From positions 1 to 64,000 of the forward strand of contig CAKZLL010000316.1 of assembly GCA_937125475.1 (NCBI GenBank): DNA of 64,000 nt, written 5' to 3'. Origin of the DNA: an uncultured Saprospiraceae bacterium. GTDB lineage: Bacteria; Bacteroidota; Bacteroidia; Chitinophagales; Saprospiraceae. A program made the translations under genes and the position numbers. Below the pieces are notes generated by a model. That model was not told the DNA's origin, did no database searches, and worked only from the letters and a program-made list of their open reading frames with translations. Below are positions 46,098 through 54,609 of the stretch, in pieces; the first letter of the stretch is position 1, and each line of letters starts with the position of its first letter.

Positions 46098-47570
46098 TTA
46101 TGATCTAATTTGTTCTATTAACCATATCTTTTCTACTAACTGTTTTTTATTTTTTATTTCTTCTAAAAGTTCTTTTAGTTCTATTTTTACTAATGGTTGT
46201 TTTTTACGTATGATTTTCTCAATTGTATTTAAAAAATTTTGATTAGCTTCAATTTCAAAAAGAGCAATATCTTTCTCAGCATGATAATTTAAATACTGAC
46301 GAAATTTGCCAACTTCAGTAATTAACTGTTCTTTGTAGGCTTTAAAGTTTTCAAAAAAGATTTTAATAATTAAAACTCGATACATTAGATTATAATAGAA
46401 ATCAAAAAAGCCTTCTTCCTCTTGATAGATTTTATATAAATAATTTAATGCTTTTTGGTATTCTTTGCGAGCAAAATGTAACATTGCCCGATTATAAGGC
46501 ATTACTCTTTCAAGGTATTTTTGATCGACTTTACATTGATAACCTTTCAAAAACTGTTCTGTCCAAAAAAATGGCGTTGCTTCACATTGCACCCCATATT
46601 CGACAATTCGATTAAAATGATGAGGCGAAAGAAATCCATTAACCAACAAGATTTTATTATTTAAAAGATATTGATAAATCTCAAATGCTTTTTGGACAAA
46701 ACCCGTTTGACCAGCTTTCACTTGCCATCTCGTATAATTCAGCAATACTGCATAAGCTTGACGGCTTTCGTCATCAGAAAAGGCGGTTTCGTGTGTTTGT
46801 AAATACTCCCGAATCGCATCAAATTGAATCGTTTGATTATCTTCTTTTATCAATAAAACCAATTGATGATAGAGATGAATAATCGGGATTTCTCCAAAAG
46901 GAGGCGCATTCAAAAAACTCAACAATTCCGATTCTAGCCATGCCGTTTTCCAATTTATCACGGTCATGCGTTCCCAAGAATATTTGCCTAATAGATATTT
47001 GAGTTTGGTCGAAATATAGAAACGATCTAATGCCTCGGACATGGCTTGTAGGCTGGTATTCCCGTTTCGAGGCGCATGAATAGTGGTGTGATGATGAACT
47101 GTTCGTTTAGCAAAAAACTCAGATAACATCGTTTCTGGATCTTTAACACGGCATTCAAAAGCAGGGAGCATATTTTTTTGCTGCTTTTGGAAAAGGTCAT
47201 GAATGCGAAACCGTAATAACCCTTCCAAGTAGAACTGAGGCTGTAAATGCGTTTTTTTTTGATATTCTGAAAAGGCGAGGTAAGTTTCAGTTAGTTTTTT
47301 AAGGTCAGAAACCAAATTTTTGAATGTTCCTGCGTTGTATTGCTTTCGTTCTGGATAGGCTTTGTAGAATAATTTTTCTTTGTCTAATTGATCAAAGTCA
47401 GGGAATTTCTTTTTGTTTCGCCCTCGGATGCTTTCAAAAAGTTTTAAGGCTCTTTGGTTTGTATTAAAAATGGGCGATTGCAAAAACAAGTGTAATTGTG
47501 TTAATTCATTGAGTGGTAAATGTCTCAATATCTCAATTAATTGGCTGTTAGTTAGGTATTTCTTAGACAT
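46098..47570 (-). CDS. Helical repeat-like protein, hypothetical
   Basis: 490 residues, soluble and all-helical in appearance, with no signal or membrane segment. Start KYLTNSQLIEILRHLPLNEL, then leucine- and aromatic-rich helices (LYHQLVLLIKEDNQTIQFD, RAMLHFARKEYQKALNYLYK, FYYNLMYRVLIIKIFFENF) that suggest TPR-like pairs. Resembles large hypotheticals of Bacteroidota beside CHAT or sigma loci, but I cannot name a family. Same strand as the sigma operon, 172 bp upstream of it, possibly a separate transcript. Confidence 0.72.
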   Translation of the reverse strand: MSKKYLTNSQLIEILRHLPLNELTQLHLFLQSPIFNTNQRALKLFESIRGRNKKKFPDFDQLDKEKLFYKAYPERKQYNAGTFKNLVSDLKKLTETYLAFSEYQKKTHLQPQFYLEGLLRFRIHDLFQKQQKNMLPAFECRVKDPETMLSEFFAKRTVHHHTTIHAPRNGNTSLQAMSEALDRFYISTKLKYLLGKYSWERMTVINWKTAWLESELLSFLNAPPFGEIPIIHLYHQLVLLIKEDNQTIQFDAIREYLQTHETAFSDDESRQAYAVLLNYTRWQVKAGQTGFVQKAFEIYQYLLNNKILLVNGFLSPHHFNRIVEYGVQCEATPFFWTEQFLKGYQCKVDQKYLERVMPYNRAMLHFARKEYQKALNYLYKIYQEEEGFFDFYYNLMYRVLIIKIFFENFKAYKEQLITEVGKFRQYLNYHAEKDIALFEIEANQNFLNTIEKIIRKKQPLVKIELKELLEEIKNKKQLVEKIWLIEQIRS

Positions 47571-47650
47571 AGTGTGATTTGTTAGTTTTTTGTTTCTGCT
47601 TATAAAAATATTAAATTTTTCGGTATTTTTGAAATAAGATTGTGGAAGCT

Positions 47651-47683
47651 AAGGATCGGATCTCTCCGAGAGATCCGATCCTT
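47651..47683. repeat. 33-nt palindrome flanking the RayT-like gene (upstream)
   Basis: Perfect 16-bp arms AAGGATCGGATCTCTC / GAGAGATCCGATCCTT around C, followed by GAAA, 37 bp before the transposase start. As a + strand sequence it is the exact reverse complement of the copy at 48667. Confidence 0.88.
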
Positions 47684-47720
47684 GAAACTCTTAGAGTCCT
47701 AAAACCCAAACACACTTACA

Positions 47721-48385
47721 ATGACAACCAAAAAGAAAAATTACTACGCAAAATTATTACCTAATCAATGTTATCATATTTACAATCACGCCATTGGACA
47801 AGAAAATTTATTCAAAGTACCTCGCAATTTTGAATATTTTTGGGAGCGATGGAATAGATATATCTCACCTTATTTTTCTAATTATGCGTATTGCCTAATC
47901 ATTTTCACATACTTTGCAAATCGAAAACCATTAACGATAATATCAAAAAAGTAATTGAAAAGGAAGGCACACGAAAAGGAATTGCTTTTCTAAATGACGA
48001 AGTAGCGATCAATGTTTTTTATGAAGATCAATTTAGGCGTTTTTTTATCAGCTATACCAACTCGATTAACAAACAAGAAAAAAATCGTCATGGTGGTTTA
48101 TTCAACGCGAAGTTTAAACGGACATTAGTTTCTACTGTGGATGATTTTTTGTACTTCCTTCATTATATTCATCACAATCCTATTCATCATGATTTCGCGC
48201 TTGATTATTCGGATTGGGACTATTCTACTTATCACGTCTATCATGACCAAATTACAGCAAAAGGATTATCTAAATCTCCTGTTTTAAAATTATTTGCCTC
48301 AAAGACTGATCCATCGGGTTGGACTGGATTTGTAGAATCGCATGAGGCATTTCGAACTAATTTTAAGGATTTTTATGGTCGTTAA
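47721..48385 (+). pseudogene. REP-associated tyrosine transposase (RayT/Y1-type) with a 7-nt deletion
   Basis: The first frame (47721-47954) reads QCYHIYNHAIGQENLFKVP..., the usual RayT start. At 47890 it loses phase, and the second frame (from 47891, ending 48385) continues PNHFHILCKSKTINDN, RRFFISYTNSINKQ, GLFNAKFKRTLVS, and the end YIHHNPIHHDF. Relatives read AYC-L-M-PNHFH; here the codons for L-M are lost. The 7-nt loss fits slippage between two TGCCT copies. The HUH-type histidines (NHFH) are retained and YIHHNP carries the likely catalytic Tyr region. REP palindromes lie on both sides (47651 and 48407), with GAAA/TTTC tags pointing inward. Inactive as it stands. Confidence 0.85.
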
Positions 48386-48406
48386 AAATTGGGATTTAAA
48401 AATTTC

Positions 48407-48439
48407 AAGGATCGGATCTCTCGGAAAGATCCGATCCTT
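48407..48439. repeat. 33-nt palindrome flanking the RayT-like gene (downstream)
   Basis: AAGGATCGGATCTCTC, G, GAAAGATCCGATCCTT: one substitution (GAGA to GAAA) from perfect. Preceded by TTTC. Placed 22 bp after the transposase end. Confidence 0.86.
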
Positions 48440-48666
48440 AACATCCCAACATTTTCACATTTAAAAAATCATTATTTTCTACCAAAAAAAACTAAATTTT
48501 GGCTTGTAAATATTTAACAATCAAGTAGATGCAATTTTAATCATTTTCAAAAACATACACTTTTTTTCTACTTTTACTACTTTTTTCTATGTAGAACACT
48601 ATTGCCCACCGTGATCGAAGTCCTTACCTTGCGAGCAATTCATTATTAAACATTTAACGGGAATAT

Positions 48667-48699
48667 AAGGATCGGATCTCTCGGAGAGATCCGATCCTT
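48667..48699. repeat. 33-nt palindrome, third copy near the RayT-like gene
   Basis: Perfect 16-bp arms, central G, followed by GAAA. 228 bp from the second copy and 43 bp before the S74 gene start. The space between 48440 and 48666 is AT-rich with no gene. Confidence 0.86.
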
Positions 48700-48741
48700 G
48701 AAAAACGCTCAATCCCTATTTTTTAACAATTAAAATCTAAT

Positions 48742-51072
48742 ATGATGAAAAAATTGCTCATGATGATGATTTATTTTTTATTGACTTTAACTGCCTTTGG
48801 GCAAAGTAATACTCCTGCTTTTCAGTGGCAGGGCGTGATTAGAGATGCGTCTGGAACGCTCTTCAATAATCACACGATTCAACTCAAATTTTCTATTTTG
48901 AAAGGAAGTTCAACTGCTACAGGTGCAGAATACACAGAAATCCATTCTAATATTCAAACCAATGCTTATGGTATTGCCCATGTAAAAGTAGGTCGAGGAA
49001 CGGCAGACACTAATCTTCCAGCTACTAATCTTGGTGAAATTAATTGGTCTACCGATGTTTATTTTATCAAAGTTGAATTAGATACTGGTTTAGGGACTTT
49101 TATGGAAATGGGAGCGACTGAAATTCTCTTACCTCCTTTTTCTTACAATCATTCTTTCATCATAGAAAATGATAGTTTAAAAATTACCGATACCAATGGA
49201 ACGCTATCCGTTAGTATTAGCGAGCTACAGCAACGAACCGATAGTTTAAAATTAGTGAATAATACGTTACGATTAGTGGCAAGTGATACGACTTATAATG
49301 TGGATTTGACCTATTTGAATAAAATTACTGTTTTTGATTTTGATACAAGTACCAATGTTTTGAGGATCATTGAGGCAAATGATACTTTGTTAGTGGATCT
49401 GGGAAAATTGAATACTACTACGGTTAATACGATTGTTGCTACAGAGAGTTTGACTGTTGGTGAGGTTGATACGACTTCTACTGATGATGCGCAACAATCA
49501 ACAAATGATGCAATAACTCCATCAATAACTACAGAAAGAACTCAAACTTTTACTGTTGAAAATACTGGCAAACTCTCTAAAATTAACTTAACCATTAGTT
49601 CAAATAATGGATGTAATATAAAAATACTTAACGCTGATGGATCATCGACAGGTACTTTTTATAATATAAATCAAAATGGGAATACCCCTACTCTTCAAAC
49701 AATTGTTTTTCCAACTCCTCTTGATGTTCTTGCAACAGAACAATATATTTTGGAAATAAATCCATTTGTAGAAATGAAACTGGCTTATGGAAACAACAAT
49801 CCTTATACTGATGGAGTTTCCGATCTCTCGGTTGGTACTGATCCTGACCTTGTTTTTGAAGTTTTTGTGGATGTGGTTTCTCCTTCTCCTATTCAGTCAA
49901 ATGCTGATGGAACAGTTTTGAAAGCACCTGTGGAGATTAGAAATGATGATAATGAATTAATTGCTAGATTTAATGATGATGGCTTTGATATGCGCGAAGA
50001 TAGAACATGGTACTCTAGCAAAGATATAGACTTAGTTGAAACAGGAAACGTAATTGGAGCATATGAATGGAGTTTTGATTTTCCAGATGGTGATGGTAAC
50101 GATAGATGGAGTATTCATGATCCAGTTCATGGAAGTATTCTTACTGTGAGAAATGATGGTAATGTTGGTATTGGTATCGATAATCCTACAGCAAAACTTC
50201 AAATTATTGGTACTCCTTCTGGCTCTAATGGTAATACTCTAATATTAGGCTATGGAAGTAGTTCTAATTTAAGACTAGGCTATCATAATGATTATAGTTG
50301 GATACAATCACATGGCACAAAACCGCTTAGAATTAATGAGTTGGGAAATAACACAATTTTAAATCTAAATAGTGGTAAAGTTGGTATTGGTAATCCTAAC
50401 CCAGTAAATTTACTTGACATATTGGTAAGTAATTCTAGTACAAATTCAATTGAAGGAATACATACACAATGGGATACAGATTTTCTTTTTATAGGTTTAA
50501 AAGATGAAGGAAGTGATAGAAAAGATGCCTTAATTAGGTGGGGTGATGGAAGTCCTGATAAATTAAGATTTATGTTTCACCTTCATCAATCACAAGACCA
50601 AGATATTTTAATCTTACATTCAAGTGGTAATGCAAACCTAACAGGAAACCTAACCCAAAGCTCCGACATCCGCTACAAAACAAATATCAAAGCAATTCCC
50701 AACGCACTAGAAAAAACACTACAACTAAGCGGAGTTAATTACATTTGGGAAAGAGAAAAATTCCCAAACAAAGCATTTTCAAAAGAAAAGCAGATAGGAG
50801 TAATTGCCCAAACCGTAGAAAAATGGTTTCCAGAATTGGTACATACGGACGAAGATGGCTATAAATCAGTAGCTTATTCCAAGTTCACACCAATCCTAAT
50901 AGAAGCGATCAAAGAGCAACAAATCCAAATCGAAGACTTAAAAACCGAAGTCAATGACTTACAAACGCTCTTACAAAAAAATGCGGACTTAGCTCAAAAA
51001 CTAGACACATTAACCAAACAAGTCCAAGCCTTGAATCAAAACAAAAACGCTTCAACGGTCAGCAAGCAATAA
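48742..51072 (+). CDS. Secreted tail-fibre-like protein with C-terminal S74 intramolecular chaperone domain
   Basis: 776 residues with a signal peptide (LLMMMIYFLLTLTAFGQ). Beta-rich repeats follow (for example PAFQWQGVIRDASGTLFNNH, the tail-fibre-like start), then a long Thr/Asp-rich region, and from about 635 the Peptidase_S74 chaperone domain (SSDIRYKTNIKAIPNALEKT, KQIGVIAQTVEKWFPELV, YSKFTPILIEAIKEQQIQ) ending in a coiled coil. In phage endosialidases this domain trims itself off by a Ser-Lys dyad after folding the trimer; many Bacteroidota secreted proteins carry it. No phage genes are nearby. The next gene (22 bp downstream) has a T9SS tail and may share its transcript. Confidence 0.9.
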   Translation: MMKKLLMMMIYFLLTLTAFGQSNTPAFQWQGVIRDASGTLFNNHTIQLKFSILKGSSTATGAEYTEIHSNIQTNAYGIAHVKVGRGTADTNLPATNLGEINWSTDVYFIKVELDTGLGTFMEMGATEILLPPFSYNHSFIIENDSLKITDTNGTLSVSISELQQRTDSLKLVNNTLRLVASDTTYNVDLTYLNKITVFDFDTSTNVLRIIEANDTLLVDLGKLNTTTVNTIVATESLTVGEVDTTSTDDAQQSTNDAITPSITTERTQTFTVENTGKLSKINLTISSNNGCNIKILNADGSSTGTFYNINQNGNTPTLQTIVFPTPLDVLATEQYILEINPFVEMKLAYGNNNPYTDGVSDLSVGTDPDLVFEVFVDVVSPSPIQSNADGTVLKAPVEIRNDDNELIARFNDDGFDMREDRTWYSSKDIDLVETGNVIGAYEWSFDFPDGDGNDRWSIHDPVHGSILTVRNDGNVGIGIDNPTAKLQIIGTPSGSNGNTLILGYGSSSNLRLGYHNDYSWIQSHGTKPLRINELGNNTILNLNSGKVGIGNPNPVNLLDILVSNSSTNSIEGIHTQWDTDFLFIGLKDEGSDRKDALIRWGDGSPDKLRFMFHLHQSQDQDILILHSSGNANLTGNLTQSSDIRYKTNIKAIPNALEKTLQLSGVNYIWEREKFPNKAFSKEKQIGVIAQTVEKWFPELVHTDEDGYKSVAYSKFTPILIEAIKEQQIQIEDLKTEVNDLQTLLQKNADLAQKLDTLTKQVQALNQNKNASTVSKQ

Positions 51073-51094
51073 ATCAACACAAAAAATCAAAAAA

Positions 51095-53887
51095 ATGAAA
51101 AAGATATTTTTCATATTCATTCTGAGTATGATGGTGTTGGACTATGCCCAAGCTCAAAGCATTTCACCGACAACTCATGCTAATTCTGGAGGATCGCTAT
51201 ATAATAGCGGTTTCTCCATTGACTTTACACTTGGAAATCTAGTGGTACGAGATATGTTTAACAGTGGTCTCATAATTCATAATGGTTTTTGGATTCCCGA
51301 TTGCGCGCCAAGAGGTAATGGCGAAATTAATGGATGTGATTTTCTATGTGCCGAGGATAGCATTACTGTTTATCGTTATAAATTAGATAGTGTAAAAAAT
51401 GTAGATGCTACTTTGTGGTCGATCACGCCAACTACTGCCGTGAGTATTCAAAATCAAGGAAGTGATTTTATTGAATTTAAAGTCATAGACGATACGATTA
51501 CTCAACTAATGATACATGTTACGCCTCGAAATGCTTGTGGAAATGGGGTTTCTGTGGTTGATAGCGTGGAATTGGATACAGCTTGTGTTGTACCAGGGGA
51601 TATTAATCGGGATGGAATTGTAGACGAGTATGATGGAGATTTATTATTAGCAGCTTTTCAACAAGCTCCTCATGACTTCCTTATTCCAGAACCTAGATCA
51701 ATGCCTTGTAATACTTCAACGGGTAGTTTACCTTATTCTTTTAGGTATCATCCTGCACGATTGTGGTATGATACACAAGGTGATTATGGCGTTTTTGGAT
51801 ATAATTATGATACAATAACCCAACAATTCCAAGATATTATTAATTATAAATACGCTGATCCGAATGGAGATGGAGCTATTTCTTATGGAGGAAGCACTCC
51901 TGCTCAACCACAAAGTATTGATAGTGATGCTTATTTTTTACACAAAGGTAAAACGAATTATGATATAGGTTTAGAATCTGGTGTTGCAATACCTGGAGCA
52001 AGAATAGAACATGTGCAAGGTTTTGATTCTACAGGAAACAACCTTTTATTTAATATTGTCGTTGGAGATGCGCAAAATACATTTAAAATTAATCGAGTTG
52101 TTTTTAGTCTTCGATTTGAAGAAGGGATTCATCATAGACCACGAATGAATTATGATAGTTCTCATTTAGGCAATTTTACAGAAGTAATTGAAGCTAATTA
52201 TTTTGAAAAATTATCTGATGACACTTCTGAATTTCATGTATTATTAGGTCATAAGGATGAAATTCAAAACACTTATTTTACTAATAATATATTATGTGGA
52301 GTGATTTGTGAAATACCTGTTTCATTGAATTCAGAAGCAGAAAACACAGATAGCCTAATTAATGGTTCATTTCCTTTTAAAGTGAGGATTAGTAACATTT
52401 TTGCAACAGACATAGAAGGTAATCACATTGAAATTGAAGGTTTTGAACACACGTTCGAAGTCGAACCGCTTCCACAACCAAAAAACATCACAGCTCAAGC
52501 ACAAAGCGCGCATCAAATTGATATAAGCTGGCAAAGTCATATTGTCAAACCAGAAAAATTCATCATTGAGCATTATAGCCCCGATACATTAACTTTGCAA
52601 ATGAGCGACACGATTTTGGTAGGTGATTATCAATCGTTGGATACTTCGGCGAATATTGGAACTTACGTTTATTCCGATAATTCTTCGTATATCGAACCAG
52701 ATCAGCTATATGTTTATCGTGTTCGCTCGTTCAATGACACGATTGGAAAATCTCATTGGAGTGATTGGGCTTATTCGCTTTCTGGGCCTGCTGCGCCTGA
52801 TAGTTTGACTGTTACTTCACAAGGTTATCAAAATGCCTTGTTGTTTTGGGCGGATCGCTCGCCTTATGTCATCAATACCTTGATTGAGGTCGATAGCGGT
52901 AACACTGGCGCATTTACTCATGTTAATCAATCTGAAATTCAAGGCTTTACGCATAACGGACTACAACCTTACACGGATTATTGTTATCGCGTTCGTTCGG
53001 TGAATATGGATGGCGTTTATTCGGATTATAGCTCGGTTGAATGCGTTACAACGATGCCAGCACCGCCACAATCACCACAAAATCTTTATGCGGAAGGTTC
53101 TGGAACTACTGTCGAATTAACTTGGAATTTAGATACTAATTCTATTGTTGATAAAGTGTATGTCAATCGTATTCGTTATTCGAGTGTGGGCAATCCGCAG
53201 AGTTTTAATGATACAATTAATCAAGCTAATACTACGGTTTATATTGATACAACTGTAGAAAGGGGGTATTATTATTCTTATCGAATTTATGCAGAAAATG
53301 CTTCGGGAACGTCGATTTATAGCGATACTAGTAATGTATTATTGTGTCATTTGCCGAATTTGTCGATGCATCAATATTCAGATACCATAAAATTGGACTG
53401 GGCAGATAATTGCAAATCTGAAAGTACTTACATCATCCGACAAACCAATTTAATTACTGGCGATACAAACATTATTTCAACGGGTTATAATCAAGATAAT
53501 TATGACTTTATCTTACCACAAGATACGTTTAGTTATTGTTATGAATTAGCGTTTCATATTGTGGATGGTTTGTATTATTCTCATTATGGTCATGAATTTT
53601 GTGTAAATGGGAATTTAACGCCGATTTCGAGTACAACAAATTGGAGGGCGAAGGCAATTAATATTTTACCTAATCCAACAAAAGACTGGGTTAATATTTC
53701 GCATCCGATTACAACGGGTTTAACCCTAGAAGTTCATAATATTTTTGGTCAACAATTATTAACCAAAACACTTAATAATGATCAAACTCGAATTGATTTA
53801 AGTCGTTTTCCTATTGGTGTTTATATTTTTAACTTTAAGACAGAAACGGCTATTATTAGAACGATGAAAGTTGTAAAATCAGAATAA
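51095..53887 (+). CDS. Large secreted FN3 protein with type IX secretion sorting domain
   Basis: 930 residues. Signal peptide (IFFIFILSMMVLDYAQA). A Bacteroidota surface-type head, then an EF-hand/dockerin-like calcium site (PGDINRDGIVDEYDGDLL, about 167-185) and a second acidic turn (DPNGDGAISYGG, about 253-264), several fibronectin type III-like domains (about 455-800) with YRVRSFND and YCYRVRSVN strands, and a C-terminal T9SS type A sorting domain (about 855-930: NILPNPTKDWVNIS, LEVHNIFGQQLL, GVYIFNFKTE). Likely exported through the T9SS to the cell surface. Co-transcribed with the S74 protein by spacing. Confidence 0.93.
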   Translation: MKKIFFIFILSMMVLDYAQAQSISPTTHANSGGSLYNSGFSIDFTLGNLVVRDMFNSGLIIHNGFWIPDCAPRGNGEINGCDFLCAEDSITVYRYKLDSVKNVDATLWSITPTTAVSIQNQGSDFIEFKVIDDTITQLMIHVTPRNACGNGVSVVDSVELDTACVVPGDINRDGIVDEYDGDLLLAAFQQAPHDFLIPEPRSMPCNTSTGSLPYSFRYHPARLWYDTQGDYGVFGYNYDTITQQFQDIINYKYADPNGDGAISYGGSTPAQPQSIDSDAYFLHKGKTNYDIGLESGVAIPGARIEHVQGFDSTGNNLLFNIVVGDAQNTFKINRVVFSLRFEEGIHHRPRMNYDSSHLGNFTEVIEANYFEKLSDDTSEFHVLLGHKDEIQNTYFTNNILCGVICEIPVSLNSEAENTDSLINGSFPFKVRISNIFATDIEGNHIEIEGFEHTFEVEPLPQPKNITAQAQSAHQIDISWQSHIVKPEKFIIEHYSPDTLTLQMSDTILVGDYQSLDTSANIGTYVYSDNSSYIEPDQLYVYRVRSFNDTIGKSHWSDWAYSLSGPAAPDSLTVTSQGYQNALLFWADRSPYVINTLIEVDSGNTGAFTHVNQSEIQGFTHNGLQPYTDYCYRVRSVNMDGVYSDYSSVECVTTMPAPPQSPQNLYAEGSGTTVELTWNLDTNSIVDKVYVNRIRYSSVGNPQSFNDTINQANTTVYIDTTVERGYYYSYRIYAENASGTSIYSDTSNVLLCHLPNLSMHQYSDTIKLDWADNCKSESTYIIRQTNLITGDTNIISTGYNQDNYDFILPQDTFSYCYELAFHIVDGLYYSHYGHEFCVNGNLTPISSTTNWRAKAINILPNPTKDWVNISHPITTGLTLEVHNIFGQQLLTKTLNNDQTRIDLSRFPIGVYIFNFKTETAIIRTMKVVKSE

Positions 53888-53942
53888 AAAATAATTATTT
53901 ATCCAAATAAATGTGTATTTTTCAATTGGAATATCAACTTAA

Positions 53943-53975
53943 AAGCGTCGGAAGCCTTGAAGGCTTCCGACGCTT
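53943..53975. repeat. 33-nt palindrome (REP-like), 16+1+16
   Basis: Perfect arms AAGCGTCGGAAGCCTT / AAGGCTTCCGACGCTT around G, 56 bp after the T9SS protein gene and 24 bp before the Dabb gene. Confidence 0.85.
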
Positions 53976-53998
53976 AAATTTATATAAAATCCAATCGA

Positions 53999-54436
53999 AT
54001 GAAATTTTATACCTTACTTCTTAACTTAACACTTCTAGCAAGTTGCTCTAATTCAGCATTAGAAAAAGAACTAGTCACAACTAAACAAAAATTAGCGGAA
54101 GCCGAACAATCTTTAGGCGAAGCTAATTCTGATAATTATCCTTTAGTTCATGTCGTTTACTTTCAACTCAAACCTGATGCTGATCAAGTTAAATTGATCG
54201 AATCAATTCAAAAACTTAAAGACATAGAAGTATTACACGATTTGGAAATTGGTAATTTTGAAGACTTGAAGGATCAACGCGCTTTATCAGATTATCAAGT
54301 CATGATGAGTATGGCTTTTAAAAATGCCGAAGATTATGCCATTTATCAAGCACATGAATTGCATCTAGCCCTGAAAGCTACAGCTAAAGACTTATTAGCT
54401 AGTCCGCCTGCAACATATGACTATTTAAAAAAATAG
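53999..54436 (+). CDS. Dabb-domain lipoprotein
   Basis: 145 residues, lipobox LLASC (Cys16). A short coiled segment (ALEKELVTTKQKLAEAEQSL) precedes a stress-responsive A/B-barrel (Dabb) domain: LVHVVYFQLKPDADQVKLI at the first strand and SDYQVMMSMAFKNAEDYAIY, then YQAHELHLAL. These ferredoxin-like barrels usually dimerise and, in some relatives, bind aromatic or polyketide-like ligands. The lipoprotein form is unusual, so it sits in the envelope. Confidence 0.82.
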   Translation: MKFYTLLLNLTLLASCSNSALEKELVTTKQKLAEAEQSLGEANSDNYPLVHVVYFQLKPDADQVKLIESIQKLKDIEVLHDLEIGNFEDLKDQRALSDYQVMMSMAFKNAEDYAIYQAHELHLALKATAKDLLASPPATYDYLKK

Positions 54437-54482
54437 CCTTTTTTTATCAAAATGATCCAATTATTCTGATGCAAATTTTCCT

Positions 54483-54518
54483 AAGCCCAATATTTAGAAA
54501 CTTCTAGATATTGGGCTT
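54483..54518 (+). terminator. Terminator of the Dabb gene
   Basis: Arms AAGCCCAATATTTAGA / TCTAGATATTGGGCTT-like, followed by T-rich sequence; one to two mismatches. Confidence 0.75.
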
Positions 54519-54609
54519 TTCTTCAAAAACACACTCATTCAATGTATCTTTTTCTGCTTCATCCATTATTATTATAACCTATAATAATCCATCTTAAAAC
54601 GAAGCATGA

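Noticed and set aside
48742-51072. Prophage tail-fibre gene
   Set aside because: The S74 domain and tail-fibre-like start suggest a phage, but the signal peptide and lack of any phage neighbour make a bacterial surface protein more likely.
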